Below are positions 8,358 through 17,523 of a DNA stretch of 64,000 nucleotides, piece by piece. The notes below the pieces were generated by a model. It saw only the letters and a list, made by a program, of their open reading frames with translations, did no database searches and was not told the origin of the DNA. This stretch comes from CAYRTV01 sp964505785 (GTDB lineage Bacteria > Acidobacteriota > Aminicenantia > Aminicenantales > Aminicenantaceae). The position numbers were made by a program, and so were the translations under genes. The stretch spans positions 1-64,000 of the forward strand of contig CAZDJZ010000007.1 of assembly GCA_964505785.1 (NCBI GenBank). Direction: 5' to 3'. Every line of letters starts with the position of its first letter. Within the stretch, counting starts at the first letter, position 1.

Positions 8358-9356
8358 TTATTCTCCCAGCGTCGCCACCATAACAGCTTTGATGGTGTGC
8401 AGGCGGTTTTCCGCTTCATCAAAAACGATGGAAGCTTCCGATTCGAATACTTCCTCTGTGACTTCCATGCTTTCCAGTCCGAATTTTTGATAGATTTCCT
8501 CGCCGATTTTTGTATCGCGGTTATGAAAAGCGGGCAGGCAATCCATGAATTTGACATCCTGATTTTCCGCAAGGTCCATCAATTCTTTATTTACCTGATA
8601 CGACTTTAATAAATTGATTTTTTTCTCCCACGCCGTATCCGGCTCGCCCATGGATACCCAGACATCCGTATAAATGAAATCGGATCCTTTGACAGCCGCA
8701 ATATCATTGGATATCAGGATTTTCGCGCCAGTCTTATCTGCCACTTTCCGGACGTCTTCCACTAATTTCTCTTCCGGATGCAGCTCCGCCGGTCCTATCA
8801 CCCGGATATCCATGCCCATTTTCGCCGCACCCACCAGCAGGGAATTGCAGACATTGTTATTGCTGTCCCCGACAAATGCAAAACTTATGTCTTTCAGCGG
8901 TTTGGAAGAATGTTCCCGCATAGTCATAAAATCCGCTAAGGTCTGTGTGGGATGGAATTCCGTGGTTAATCCATTCCATACAGGGACACCGGCATATTCG
9001 GCTAATTCCTCGACTTTTGTCTGGGCGAAACCCCGGTACTCGATGCCATCATACATCCGGCCTAAAACCCGGGCGGTATCCCGCATGGTTTCCTTATGGC
9101 CGATTTGGCTGCCGGTGGGGCCAAGATAAGTGACATGGGCCCCTTGATCAAAAGCAGCGACTTCAAAAGCGCAGCGGGTCCGGGTTGAGGTTTTTTCGAA
9201 AATCAAGGCAATATTTTTCCCTGCCAGCTTCGGGGTTTCAATGCCCAATTGTTTCTCTTTCTTCAACTGTAAAGAAAAATCTAAAAGAAACCGTATCTCT
9301 TCCGGATTGAAATCCAACAGTTTTAAAAAACTGCGTCCGCGAAATGTTTCCAGCAT
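8358..9356 (-). CDS. argF: Ornithine carbamoyltransferase
   Basis: Forms citrulline from ornithine and carbamoyl phosphate (arginine synthesis or, reversed, catabolism). The 332-residue length is standard. Carbamoyl-phosphate-binding STRTR is at 57-61, HPTQ at 135-138, and the conserved MDCLPAFHN near residue 272. An excellent GGAGG site lies six bases before the ATG at 9356. First gene of the operon that continues with omega-amidase, GYD protein and aminotransferase. No carbamate kinase or arginine deiminase is in view, so direction of flux cannot be told. Confidence 0.95.
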   Translation of the reverse strand: MLETFRGRSFLKLLDFNPEEIRFLLDFSLQLKKEKQLGIETPKLAGKNIALIFEKTSTRTRCAFEVAAFDQGAHVTYLGPTGSQIGHKETMRDTARVLGRMYDGIEYRGFAQTKVEELAEYAGVPVWNGLTTEFHPTQTLADFMTMREHSSKPLKDISFAFVGDSNNNVCNSLLVGAAKMGMDIRVIGPAELHPEEKLVEDVRKVADKTGAKILISNDIAAVKGSDFIYTDVWVSMGEPDTAWEKKINLLKSYQVNKELMDLAENQDVKFMDCLPAFHNRDTKIGEEIYQKFGLESMEVTEEVFESEASIVFDEAENRLHTIKAVMVATLGE

Positions 9357-9696
9357 AATATCCTCCGTTTTTACTTATGCCCGGCTGCCGGATGAATCTG
9401 GACTCCGGGCTAATTTCATTTCAAAAAAAGATAGTTTAAGGTCTTTCACCAACAAGGTCAAATAAACCCGGCTTATTAGTGCGAAATCAGTAAAAAGTGA
9501 AAAGTTATCCTGTCAAATCAGATTGTTTTGACCTTGGACTCGTTGATCATATGGAACTCTAGGAACGCGAACGGAGCGAGCAGGCTGAATTAACAGAACA
9601 GACTTAGACAGACAACAAGAACGCTTTGACCGCGAGCCCGGCAGTTGAAGATTCCGGCGCCGCTTTACTCCTCAGGTTGACAAAATATGCGTTCTT
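9357..9696. other. Gene-free interval with low-complexity and family A remnant
   Basis: 340 bp without a credible gene. It holds AGTAAAAAGTGAAAAGTTAT at about 9489-9508, a member of the AGTGAAA/AGTAAAA heptamer family seen at five other places, then a diverged family A right half ending in CTCAGGTTGACA at about 9670-9681. The promoter of argF must lie in the proximal part, but no convincing -35/-10 pair was found. Confidence 0.6.
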
Positions 9697-12060
9697 TTAT
9701 TCTCTTTCCTGAATGGCTGTCACGTCATCGATTACATACATGCCGCGTCCATTAGTCGCGATCACCAGCGTATTATCACGGGGATGGATGATCAAATCCC
9801 AAACAAAGCAGTCGGGCAGTCCGCTTCCCAGGTAATCCCAGTGTTGACCGCCGTTGCGGGTGACATAAACACCCAATTCCGTTCCCACATAGAGAATATT
9901 TTCTTTTCGGGGATCTTCCCGGATGACATTGACTGGTCCACCGGGAATATTTCCGGAAATATCCGTCCAGGTTTGGCCGGAATCAGCCGATTTATAAATA
10001 TAATCGTTGAAATCATCATCCCGCCGGCCGTTTAAAGTCACATAGACAGTATCCGGATCATATTTGGACGCCACAATCCGGGACACATGTTTATTATAAG
10101 GCAGGCCGTCTGTGATTTCCGTCCACACGGTTCCGCCGTTTTTAGTCACATGAACCCGGCCGTCGTCGGTCCCGGCGTAGATATAGCCGAACTTAAATGG
10201 GGATTCGGATACAGCCGTAAGGGAGGCATAGGGAATGGCAAAGGGCCAGGCTCCCTGTTTGTCCGGATCATTATACGTCAGGTCCGGGCTGATTTTCTCC
10301 CAGTTTTCGCCTTGATCCATGGAACGGAACAGGTACTGCATTCCATGATAGATGACTAAATGATTATGGGGAGAAATAATCGTGGGTGCCATCCACTGAC
10401 CGCGAAGAGGCGGCTCGCCTTCTTCGACCTTCGGGAGAATATTTTTACTGACCCATTCCCCGTCTTTATAAACCGAGCGCTGTAAGCGGCCGTAAAAGGT
10501 CGATGAATAAAGAATCCGGGAATCCGCAGGATCCACAGCCACATGGGTTCCTTCGCCTCCGGGGACCGGGCGCCAGCTTGTTTCTATATTCCTGAGATAG
10601 TCATTACCTACAATTTCATGCTCCACACTGCCCATATACGTGCCGTGATCTTGCACTGACCCATATACATTGAAGGGTTTTTCCATATCATAGGCAACAT
10701 TATAAAACTGAACCAGAGGGAGGATGCGATGAAAATTCTGCCAGGTTTCACCAAAATCATAAGAAATATTCACACCGCCGTCATTCACATTAATAAGATG
10801 GCGGGAATCAGCAGGATTGATCCAAAGCCCATGATGGTCGCCGTGCAGTCCGGGGAAATATAATGTCTCGAAAGTTTTGCCTCCGTCGGTGGACCGGGCC
10901 AGGCGCAAACCCATAATATATACGACATCCTCGTCATTGGGATCCACCCTGATCTGACCGAATACCCAGCCGTAAGTCCCGCCGAAACCCTCCATATACC
11001 GGTTGTCCCGGCTGACCTTCTGCCAGGTTTCAGCCTTATCGTCCGACCGGTAAACTTCGGCTCCTTTAATGACACGGCCCTGCTTCTGCCGGCCGTATGC
11101 ATCCCTCTCTCCGGCTTCCGCCATCCGTCCCGGGTTATGATTATCCACATATGCATAGATCACATTAGGATTAGAACGGGCGATATCCAAGCCGATACGG
11201 CCGGTTTTCTTCAGGTCGGGAAGGCCGTTGACCTTCAGCTCCCAGGTTTCCCCACCGTCGGTAGATTTGAAAATGCCGTCACCGGGTCCCGGCATGGGAT
11301 CGCTCCAGCGGCGGCGGATCCGGTTCCAGGCCGAGGCATAAAGCGTATCCGGGTTGGACGGATCCATAACTAAATCGGCGGCCCCAATTTTATCACTCAC
11401 ATACAAAACTTTTTCCCAGGTTTCGCCCCCGTCTGTGGTTTTAAACACACCCCGTTCCTCATTATTCGTCCACTCATGTCCGGGCGATGCCACAAACACG
11501 ACATCCGGATTCTCCGGATGAATGAGAATGCGGGCAATGGTATGGGTCTCGGCCAGGCCCATATGCTGCCAGGTTTTGCCGGCATCCGTGGATTTATAAA
11601 CGCCGGTCCCGGCAACCGAAGCCCGGAATATATTGGCTTCGCCGGTTCCGACCCATACAATGTCATTATTGGAAGGAGCAACAGCTAAATCACCGATGGA
11701 CATCGACGGTGTTTCATCCATTATCGGCTCCCACGTCGTACCGGCGTTAACCGTTTTCCAAACCCCTCCGGTCGCAGCGCCGATATAGACAACATTCCGG
11801 TCTGTACCGGGAACGGCGATATCCGTACAGCGCCCGCTGATTATATCCGGACCGATAAGCCGCCATTCTAACTCCTTGAAAGGAGAGCTGTTTTTCAGTT
11901 CCTGATGCTGATCAAACCATTCCAGTCGTTTGGCCGGATCTGTATTTTTTACGAGTTCTTGACCTCCGGAATAAGCCGGCGGCTGCACCAGGGAAAAAAC
12001 CACAATTGCGGCTATTCCGGCAATAAGACTTCTTTTAAATCCCTCACGAAAAAATAACAT
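9697..12060 (-). CDS. Exported Asp-box (BNR/sortilin-VPS10-like) beta-propeller protein
   Basis: A 787-residue secreted protein: signal peptide at residues 1-31 (FKRSLIAGIAAIVVFSLV), then propeller blades marked by Asp-box motifs. I count ten, including STDAGKTW, TTDGGETW, STDGGETW, STDGGKTF, SYDFGETW, SMDQGENW and SADSGQTW. Such proteins are annotated as sortilin/VPS10-like or WD40/YVTN glycosyl-hydrolase-like and are common in Acidobacteriota and Bacteroidota. Enzymatic activity is unproven, and binding or structural roles are equally possible. The ATG at 12060 has GGGAGG eight bases upstream. It appears to be a single-gene unit with repeats on both sides. Confidence 0.85.
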   Translation of the reverse strand: MLFFREGFKRSLIAGIAAIVVFSLVQPPAYSGGQELVKNTDPAKRLEWFDQHQELKNSSPFKELEWRLIGPDIISGRCTDIAVPGTDRNVVYIGAATGGVWKTVNAGTTWEPIMDETPSMSIGDLAVAPSNNDIVWVGTGEANIFRASVAGTGVYKSTDAGKTWQHMGLAETHTIARILIHPENPDVVFVASPGHEWTNNEERGVFKTTDGGETWEKVLYVSDKIGAADLVMDPSNPDTLYASAWNRIRRRWSDPMPGPGDGIFKSTDGGETWELKVNGLPDLKKTGRIGLDIARSNPNVIYAYVDNHNPGRMAEAGERDAYGRQKQGRVIKGAEVYRSDDKAETWQKVSRDNRYMEGFGGTYGWVFGQIRVDPNDEDVVYIMGLRLARSTDGGKTFETLYFPGLHGDHHGLWINPADSRHLINVNDGGVNISYDFGETWQNFHRILPLVQFYNVAYDMEKPFNVYGSVQDHGTYMGSVEHEIVGNDYLRNIETSWRPVPGGEGTHVAVDPADSRILYSSTFYGRLQRSVYKDGEWVSKNILPKVEEGEPPLRGQWMAPTIISPHNHLVIYHGMQYLFRSMDQGENWEKISPDLTYNDPDKQGAWPFAIPYASLTAVSESPFKFGYIYAGTDDGRVHVTKNGGTVWTEITDGLPYNKHVSRIVASKYDPDTVYVTLNGRRDDDFNDYIYKSADSGQTWTDISGNIPGGPVNVIREDPRKENILYVGTELGVYVTRNGGQHWDYLGSGLPDCFVWDLIIHPRDNTLVIATNGRGMYVIDDVTAIQERE

Positions 12061-12408
12061 AATAAAGCCTCCCTATACTGATTTAATGCTCTGAAAATGA
12101 CAAGTCCTTGTTATCCTGATGAGTAAAGCAGGACAAAGTCCTCATGGCCTGCTCTACAGACCTTAGAATGATATATGGATACATTTTCATCGTTTGTGGT
12201 GTGTTATGCACATGATTCATTCATAAACAATTGCAATATTATGCCATCTCGGCCCATGAATGATCCAGGTTAAATGTAAAGTTTAATCCCCATAAAATAT
12301 TTTGTCAAATATTTCACTGCTCATTCTTTTTTAAAGAAAATGATGATTGGCTCAGTCTTACGAATTGCGATTCACGGTTCCATGACGTTTTGCGGTTTTT
12401 ACCGCGGA
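12061..12408. other. Gene-free interval with repeat fragments
   Basis: 348 bp with no gene. A diverged family A fragment (TATCCTGATGAGTAAAGCAG) lies at about 12112-12131, and a short family B fragment (TCTCGGCCCATGAATGATCC) at about 12246-12265, matching the B copies at 37994 and 38318. No clear promoter or terminator was recognised. Confidence 0.55.
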
Positions 12409-12984
12409 TCAGGCAAAAAAATCATCGCGTGTCATTGAAAAAAGCCGCAGCCTGACCTGGAGACCGTGCTGTTTCCGAAGCACAAACCCTTCATCCTTCA
12501 TCCGGATCCGTTTCGCCACACGGGCGGATGGTTCATTCGAAGGGAAAATATAGGCGACAATGCGTTCCAGCCCTAATTCCGTGAATCCATGCGCCAACAA
12601 CCGGGTGGAGGCCTCGGACGCATAACCTTTGCCGCGATACCTTGAAAGCAGAGAATAAAAAATTTCCGCATTTCGGGAAATCTTGATTGGAAACAAACCG
12701 GCTGTTCCAATATAACGGTTATCTTTTTTCCGAACCACAGCCAAGAGAAAAATCTGGTTTTTCCGCCCATAACGCTCCACGATTAAATCCAGCAGTTCTC
12801 CGGCGCCTTTATAGGTTTTTTGCTCTCTGGTTAACGAAAGATACCGGGTGGATTTTTCATCACGGACGAATGAGAAAAAATCAGTAAAATCACCCTTGGT
12901 CAACGGACGTAAAACGATCCGGTCTGATTCCAAAGAATCAGGTATATGAGATAGTATGTAGCGGTTTAATCGAATATTGCCCAT
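12409..12984 (-). CDS. GNAT-family N-acetyltransferase (RimJ/RimL-like)
   Basis: A 191-residue acetyl-CoA-dependent acetyltransferase. The order of elements is that of the RimJ/Acetyltransf_3 group: an opening strand LESDRIVLRPLTKGDFTDFF (about 18-37), a central IGTAGLFPI strand, the pyrophosphate-binding segment SRYRGKGYASEA (Q/RxxGxG/A pattern), then GLERIVAYIFPSNEPSARVA. Substrate unknown; this group acetylates protein N-termini, antibiotics or sugars. An AGGAAG site lies nine bases before the ATG at 12984. It is monocistronic and back to back with the ZraP-like gene. Confidence 0.85.
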   Translation of the reverse strand: MGNIRLNRYILSHIPDSLESDRIVLRPLTKGDFTDFFSFVRDEKSTRYLSLTREQKTYKGAGELLDLIVERYGRKNQIFLLAVVRKKDNRYIGTAGLFPIKISRNAEIFYSLLSRYRGKGYASEASTRLLAHGFTELGLERIVAYIFPSNEPSARVAKRIRMKDEGFVLRKQHGLQVRLRLFSMTRDDFFA

Positions 12985-13140
12985 TCAGATTTCTTCCTAA
13001 CCGGCATCTGCGGTATCCCCGTTTATGTAGTTTTTCATCCGGCAAATCATGTCCATTTTACCGTAAAAACATGATTCATCCAAATACTTCTATGGATCAG
13101 GTCCCGGCCGCATTGCGATCCCGGTCTTACGATAAAATCC

Positions 13141-13172
13141 AACAAAATTGTAGATTAAAATACATTTTTGTT
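13141..13172. promoter_or_regulatory. 32-bp imperfect palindrome, candidate enhancer-binding site
   Basis: Outer arms AACAAAA/TTTTGTT and inner arms TGTA/TACA form a palindrome with 26 of 32 positions symmetric. Its centre (about 13156) lies about 90 bp before the transcription start predicted from the sigma-54 promoter at 13218. This is the normal place for a bacterial enhancer-binding-protein site. Confidence 0.6.
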
Positions 13173-13217
13173 AGTCTATGTTTGCTCCCTTTAGCCAAGT
13201 TCTCCAGAAAAACAAGC

Positions 13218-13235
13218 TTGGCACAATCCTTGCAA
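13218..13235 (+). promoter_or_regulatory. Sigma-54 (RpoN) promoter of the ZraP/Spy-like gene
   Basis: TTGGCACAATCCTTGCAA matches the RpoN consensus (TGGCAC, then TTGC) with the required GG-N10-GC geometry: GG at 13220-13221 and GC at 13232-13233. The predicted start is near 13245, giving a 37-base leader before the ATG at 13282, with GGAGGT just ahead of it. Confidence 0.82.
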
Positions 13236-13281
13236 TTAAAACGGGTGATGGAAATAAAAATAATCTCTCGGAGGTAATACA

Positions 13282-14046
13282 ATGAAAAAAAGACACATTT
13301 TGACAAGCGCTTTGGCTATATTGGTTTTAGTCACCGCTCCCGGGGTCTGGGCACAGCCGTATTCCGGTTACGGCCCAGGCTTCCAAAGTGATTATCATTG
13401 GCGGGAACAGGTCAATCTTACAGCGGAGCAGCAGGAAAAAATCGACCGTTTGCAGCAGGAATTTTATAAAGAAACAGATGCTCTGAAAGCCGAACTGGAT
13501 GACCAATACCGCAAGCTGGACGAATTGGAAATGAATCCCGCCGCCGCGCGCAGCAGCCTCGATAAAACATGGGACCGTATCACCGAACTTCAAAACAGTC
13601 TTGACGAAAAGTGGGAGAGTCATCAGGAAAAGATCAGAGACATCTTAACTCCCGAACAGCGTCAAAGGCTGGATTCACTGGGCTATGGATACGGACCCGG
13701 ATTCATCGGCACCACGGGCTACGGCCGCGGCGGCGGCGGTTATTATAGAGGCGGGCGTGGTTTTCCTCGCGGCGGAAGCGGTTACTACAGAAACGAAGGC
13801 GGTTATCTCCGCAGAGGACGCGGAATGGGGGCATATCCTTACGGCCGCAGCTTAAACCGCGGACGCGGATTTTCCGGGAATTATGCTGCGCCGGGAAGAG
13901 GACTTGGTCTCACCCGGCCGCGTAATGATTACCGGGGCTACCAGCGTAATTACCGCACCTACAATTACGGAATCGGCCCCTGCGGCCGGGGTTTGGGTAA
14001 ATGGTATAACTACCGGGGCAACCGCGGTTACGGCTGGAGAAGGTAA
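13282..14046 (+). CDS. ZraP/Spy/CpxP-like periplasmic protein with Gly-Arg-Tyr-rich tail
   Basis: A 254-residue exported protein. Signal peptide 1-24 (ends GVWA), then a helical domain at about 35-130 framed by the two LTxxQ motifs LTAEQQEKI and LTPEQRQRL that define the Spy/CpxP/ZraP chaperone family. The remaining 120 residues are low-complexity Gly/Arg/Tyr (RGG, GYYR, RGRG units) with a single Cys, not found in E. coli family members. The start follows an excellent GGAGGT site. It is preceded by a near-perfect sigma-54 promoter and a palindrome; in enterobacteria zraP is likewise sigma-54 dependent through ZraR. A metal- or envelope-stress chaperone role is inferred. Confidence 0.8.
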   Translation: MKKRHILTSALAILVLVTAPGVWAQPYSGYGPGFQSDYHWREQVNLTAEQQEKIDRLQQEFYKETDALKAELDDQYRKLDELEMNPAAARSSLDKTWDRITELQNSLDEKWESHQEKIRDILTPEQRQRLDSLGYGYGPGFIGTTGYGRGGGGYYRGGRGFPRGGSGYYRNEGGYLRRGRGMGAYPYGRSLNRGRGFSGNYAAPGRGLGLTRPRNDYRGYQRNYRTYNYGIGPCGRGLGKWYNYRGNRGYGWRR

Positions 14047-14076
14047 GAGCTGGTTTCCTTCATATATTTTGCAAAG

Positions 14077-14108
14077 AGGGCCTGGGAGAAATCCCGGGCC
14101 CTTTTTTT
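14077..14108 (+). terminator. Rho-independent terminator after the ZraP-like gene
   Basis: An 11-bp stem (AGGGCCTGGGA with TCCCGGGCCCT, one G-U pair) with a GAAA loop is followed by seven T residues. It starts 31 bases after the stop codon. Confidence 0.92.
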
Positions 14109-14154
14109 ATACTTGGAAAGTTTCCGGCTTTTCTTTATCATAAAAATATAGCCT

Positions 14155-14345
14155 GGATTATTCTCGGGCCGAAATTGCTGCAGATGCGAGGCGCAGGGCA
14201 TGAAGCCCCGCCGCCTTCACTGCGAATGCCCTGCAGCAGCAGGCTGGGAGAATCTTATGCTGCTTCGGCAGGTTAGACAGTACCGATTCATCCTACGAGG
14301 CAGGACAAGTTCCTTGCGTCGCTTCGCTCTTAAGGATGACAATGT
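14155..14345. repeat. Family B fragment followed by family A partial
   Basis: The first part (CGGGCCGAAATTGCTGCAGA, then GCGAGGCGCAGGGCATGAAG) matches the family B copy at 49720-49790. The second part ends in TTCGCTCTTAAGGATGACA, a family A right end. The two families are placed side by side here as at 49.7-49.9 kb. No gene is present. Confidence 0.7.
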
Positions 14346-14365
14346 CTGTCATTTTTTGAGTCATA

Positions 14366-14416
14366 ATTCAGGATAGATAAAATCATTGCAAAAAGAAAAA
14401 TATATCTATCCTGAAT
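14366..14416. promoter_or_regulatory. Perfect 14-bp inverted repeat before the Lon-like protease
   Basis: Arms ATTCAGGATAGATA (14366-14379) and TATCTATCCTGAAT (14403-14416) are perfectly complementary with a 23-base A-rich spacer. The second arm ends 46 bases before the ATG at 14463. It could be a repressor operator or an mRNA hairpin in the leader. It is not the CIRCE heat-shock element, and no T-tract follows, so it is not a standard terminator. Confidence 0.65.
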
Positions 14417-14462
14417 ACAGCAGGCTATGAAAAAAGAAGAAGAAGAAAAAAGGAGATCAATC

Positions 14463-16898
14463 ATGAAAAAAGCCGCGGAACATGCCAATTTAACCGTGGA
14501 TAAACTCGCCTGGAAAGTGGACATGGAAACATTTCCCTTTGAATCCAGCGATGAGTGCGAACCTTGTGAAGATATTATCGGGCAGGACCGCGCCTTAAAA
14601 TCCCTGAAAACCGGACTGGATATCCGGAGTCTCGGCTATAATGTTTTCATAACCGGCCTGGCCGGCACCGGCCGGACCACTACAGTTAAAAGGCTCCTGG
14701 AAAAAATGAAAGACCAGCACAAAACCCCGGCAGATATGGTCTATGTCAATAATTTTGAAAAGCCGGATGAACCTGTGCTGATTAAGCTGCAAACCGGGAA
14801 GGGAAAATCATTTAAGAATGCTATGGACAAATTGATCCGGATGCTGAAAACCAATATCCCGGAATTGCTGAAAAGTAAATATTATCAGGAGCGACGGGAC
14901 AGCATCGTCGAAGGACATAAAAAACAGCAGCGGGAAATTCTGAAAAAATTTGAAGAGGAAGTATCCAAGGAAGGATTTTCCGTCATCCAAGTCCAAATGG
15001 GCATGTTCACCAAGCCGGACCTCATTCCGGTTATAGACGGCAAGCCTACGCCCTTTAATAAACTGGAAAACATGATGCGGGAAGATAAATTTTCCAAAGA
15101 AAAACTCGATGAACTAAAAGAAAAATACAGCCGCCTCACCGACCGGCTGGAAGAAATTTTTGGAAAACTCAAGGATATAGAAGAAGAAACCCGAAAAGAG
15201 CTGCAGCAATGGGACGAAGAATCTATTACCCCTATCATCAAAGGTTTGGTGAATGACATCCGCAACAAATTTGAGAATGAAAAGATCATGGAATTTCTCG
15301 ATGCCGTTGAGCAGAATCTCATTCAAAACATCGATATCTTTAAAAATGACCAGCAAAAAGAAAAAAGAGAGATGGCGGGAGACCCATTTTTCATCTACCG
15401 TGTTAACCTGCTGATCGATAATTCCGAAACCAAAGGCGCCCCGGTGATTATGGAAAACAATCCCAACTACATCAATTTATTCGGATCGATCGAAATGACC
15501 CCGACCAAAATGGGAACCATGCGGACTGATTTCACCAAGATCAAAGCCGGCTCTTTTCTCAAGGCCAACGGCGGATACCTTGTCATCAATGCCCTGGATG
15601 CATTAACGGAACCAGGTGTTTGGCAAACCTTGAAACGGACCTTAAAGTACCAAACCCTGGAAATCCAGAACTATGCTTCTTTGTTTCTCTTTTCCACCAC
15701 CCGGCTTAAGCCGGAAGAAATAGACTGTGATGTGAATGTTGTCATGATCGGAGACAACCGGATTTATAATATCCTTTATTTCATGGATCCGGATTTCAAG
15801 AAAATCTTCAAAGTCAAATCGGAATTTGATTCGGAAACCAAAAAAAATGAAGATATCCTGAAAAAATACGCAGGCTTTATCAAAAAGATCGTAGATGATG
15901 AAAAGCTGACCGCATTCGACAAGACCGCCATTGCCGCTATGGTGGAGTATGCCACCCGCCTGGCCGGTCGCCAGCAGAAAATCACCACCCGTTTCCATAT
16001 TCTCGCCGACATCATCCGTGAATCCGACTACCTCGCTTCCCAAGACGGCCGGGAAAAAGTCAGCCGCCAGCATGTTGAGCAAACCATAAAAGACAGGTTT
16101 GAGCGGGTAAGCCTGATCGAAGATAAAATTGCAGAAATGATCGATGAAGGCACCATCATGATCGATACAGAAGGCAAAGTGATCGGACAGGTCAACGGAC
16201 TGTCCGTCTATCCTATGGCGGAAGAGGCCGTTTTTGGAAAACCGACCCGGATCACCGCCTCCACTTCCGTAGGCCGCGCCGGCGTTATCAATATCGAACG
16301 GGAAGCCAATCTCAGCGGCCGCACCCATAATAAAGGCGTATTGATTCTCTCCGGATATCTGCGGGGCAAATACTGCCAAAACAGGCCCTTTTCCTTATCC
16401 GCCAGCATCGCCTTTGAACAGTCCTATTCGGGAGTTGAAGGGGATAGTGCTTCCTCCACGGAAATCTACGCCATCTTATCCAGCCTTGCTCAAATCCCGC
16501 TGCGCCAGGATATCGCTGTCACCGGCTCCGTCAACCAAAAAGGGGAAATTCAGGCCATCGGCGGCGTTAATGAAAAAATTGAGGGCTTTTACGATGTCTG
16601 CAAGAAAAAAGGCATGAATACCTCACAAGGTGTCATTATTCCGGAACGCAATGTGCATAATCTCATGCTCAAACCGGAAGTCATCGAGGCCTGCCGGGAA
16701 GGCCGGTTTTTCATTTTCCCTATAAAAACCGTGGATGAAGGCATGGAAATTCTGACCGGCTTTGAGGCCGGAGAATTGAAGGAAGACGGCACTTTTGAGG
16801 AAGATACGATAAACCACAAGGTTGATCAGGAATTACAGCGCCTGGCGGAAAGCTGGAAAAATTACGCCAAGAGCGGCCCGAAAAAAGATGAAGAATAA
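14463..16898 (+). CDS. Lon-like AAA+ ATP-dependent protease (AAA_32/S16 type)
   Basis: An 811-residue ATP-fuelled protease of the Lon-like group that lacks the N-terminal LAN domain of classical Lon. Walker A GLAGTGRTT lies at 65-73, followed by a long charged coiled-coil-like insertion (about 110-280), the rest of the ATPase, and the S16 domain. The Ser-Lys dyad is Ser662 in GDSASS and Lys705 in NEKIEG. Start choice: AAGGAG lies seven bases before the ATG at 14463, while an in-frame ATG at 14427 has no site. It degrades damaged or regulatory proteins in the cytoplasm. The 14-bp inverted repeat in its leader suggests dedicated regulation. Confidence 0.92.
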   Translation: MKKAAEHANLTVDKLAWKVDMETFPFESSDECEPCEDIIGQDRALKSLKTGLDIRSLGYNVFITGLAGTGRTTTVKRLLEKMKDQHKTPADMVYVNNFEKPDEPVLIKLQTGKGKSFKNAMDKLIRMLKTNIPELLKSKYYQERRDSIVEGHKKQQREILKKFEEEVSKEGFSVIQVQMGMFTKPDLIPVIDGKPTPFNKLENMMREDKFSKEKLDELKEKYSRLTDRLEEIFGKLKDIEEETRKELQQWDEESITPIIKGLVNDIRNKFENEKIMEFLDAVEQNLIQNIDIFKNDQQKEKREMAGDPFFIYRVNLLIDNSETKGAPVIMENNPNYINLFGSIEMTPTKMGTMRTDFTKIKAGSFLKANGGYLVINALDALTEPGVWQTLKRTLKYQTLEIQNYASLFLFSTTRLKPEEIDCDVNVVMIGDNRIYNILYFMDPDFKKIFKVKSEFDSETKKNEDILKKYAGFIKKIVDDEKLTAFDKTAIAAMVEYATRLAGRQQKITTRFHILADIIRESDYLASQDGREKVSRQHVEQTIKDRFERVSLIEDKIAEMIDEGTIMIDTEGKVIGQVNGLSVYPMAEEAVFGKPTRITASTSVGRAGVINIEREANLSGRTHNKGVLILSGYLRGKYCQNRPFSLSASIAFEQSYSGVEGDSASSTEIYAILSSLAQIPLRQDIAVTGSVNQKGEIQAIGGVNEKIEGFYDVCKKKGMNTSQGVIIPERNVHNLMLKPEVIEACREGRFFIFPIKTVDEGMEILTGFEAGELKEDGTFEEDTINHKVDQELQRLAESWKNYAKSGPKKDEE

Positions 16899-16950
16899 AT
16901 TCGTTTGAAAATTTCTTCATACTTTGTGGAAAATTTTGTGGAAAAGTAAT

Positions 16951-17514
16951 ATGTTTCCGGATTTTTTAGACCAGCCGGCATCAAAGTCCGCGCCTCAATT
17001 ATTAGGCTGCCGCCTGCTGTATGAATCAGGGAAGGGAACCACCAGCGGAATGATCATTGAGACCGAAGCCTACCTGGGAGATGATCCCGCATCCCATTCT
17101 TATAACGGCAAGACCCCGCGAAACGAAGTGATGTTCGGCCCTTCAGGCCGGGCTTATATTTATTTCACCTACGGCATGCACTATTGCTTCAATATCGTAA
17201 CCGGCCGCCCGGGAGAAGGAGAAGCGGTCTTAATCCGGGCCCTGGAGCCAATTGAGGGCCTGGCCTTAATGAAAAAGCGCCGGCGGCAGCAGGATATAAA
17301 GAATCTCTGCAGCGGACCCGCGAAGCTCGTTCAGGCAATGGGGATTACTTCAGGCTGTAACGGACAGGACTTATCCGCAGGCCGCCTGCGCCTGCTCGCG
17401 GCCGGATCACGTGATTTTGATATCGTCCGAGCCACCCGCATCGGAATAAAGAAAAGCACAGATAAAAAACTGCGCTTTTATATCCGCGATAATCCCTATA
17501 TTTCGCGGAAGTGA
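16951..17514 (+). CDS. mpg: DNA-3-methyladenine glycosylase (AAG/MPG family)
   Basis: Base-excision-repair glycosylase removing 3-methyladenine and other alkylated purines. The 187 residues carry the family core: IETEAYLGDDPASHS (active-site Glu in the IETEAY segment), RNEVMFGPSGRAYIYFTYG and HYCFNIVT, then a C-terminal ISRK. I take the ATG at 16951, preceded by GGAAAAG; an in-frame TTG at 16924 adds nine non-conserved residues. It follows the Lon-like gene by 52 bp. The stop TGA is the first three bases of a repeat-borne palindrome (17512-17528), so the final codons border a dispersed element. Confidence 0.92.
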   Translation: MFPDFLDQPASKSAPQLLGCRLLYESGKGTTSGMIIETEAYLGDDPASHSYNGKTPRNEVMFGPSGRAYIYFTYGMHYCFNIVTGRPGEGEAVLIRALEPIEGLALMKKRRRQQDIKNLCSGPAKLVQAMGITSGCNGQDLSAGRLRLLAAGSRDFDIVRATRIGIKKSTDKKLRFYIRDNPYISRK

Positions 17515-17523
17515 CAGCAGAGC

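Noticed and set aside
15642..16379. A 245-codon frame opposite the Lon-like protease
   Set aside because: It lies opposite the conserved ATPase and protease regions, with no ribosome-binding site or family match.
16924..16950. Upstream TTG start of the DNA glycosylase
   Set aside because: The added residues are not conserved, and the ATG at 16951 has a better ribosome-binding site.
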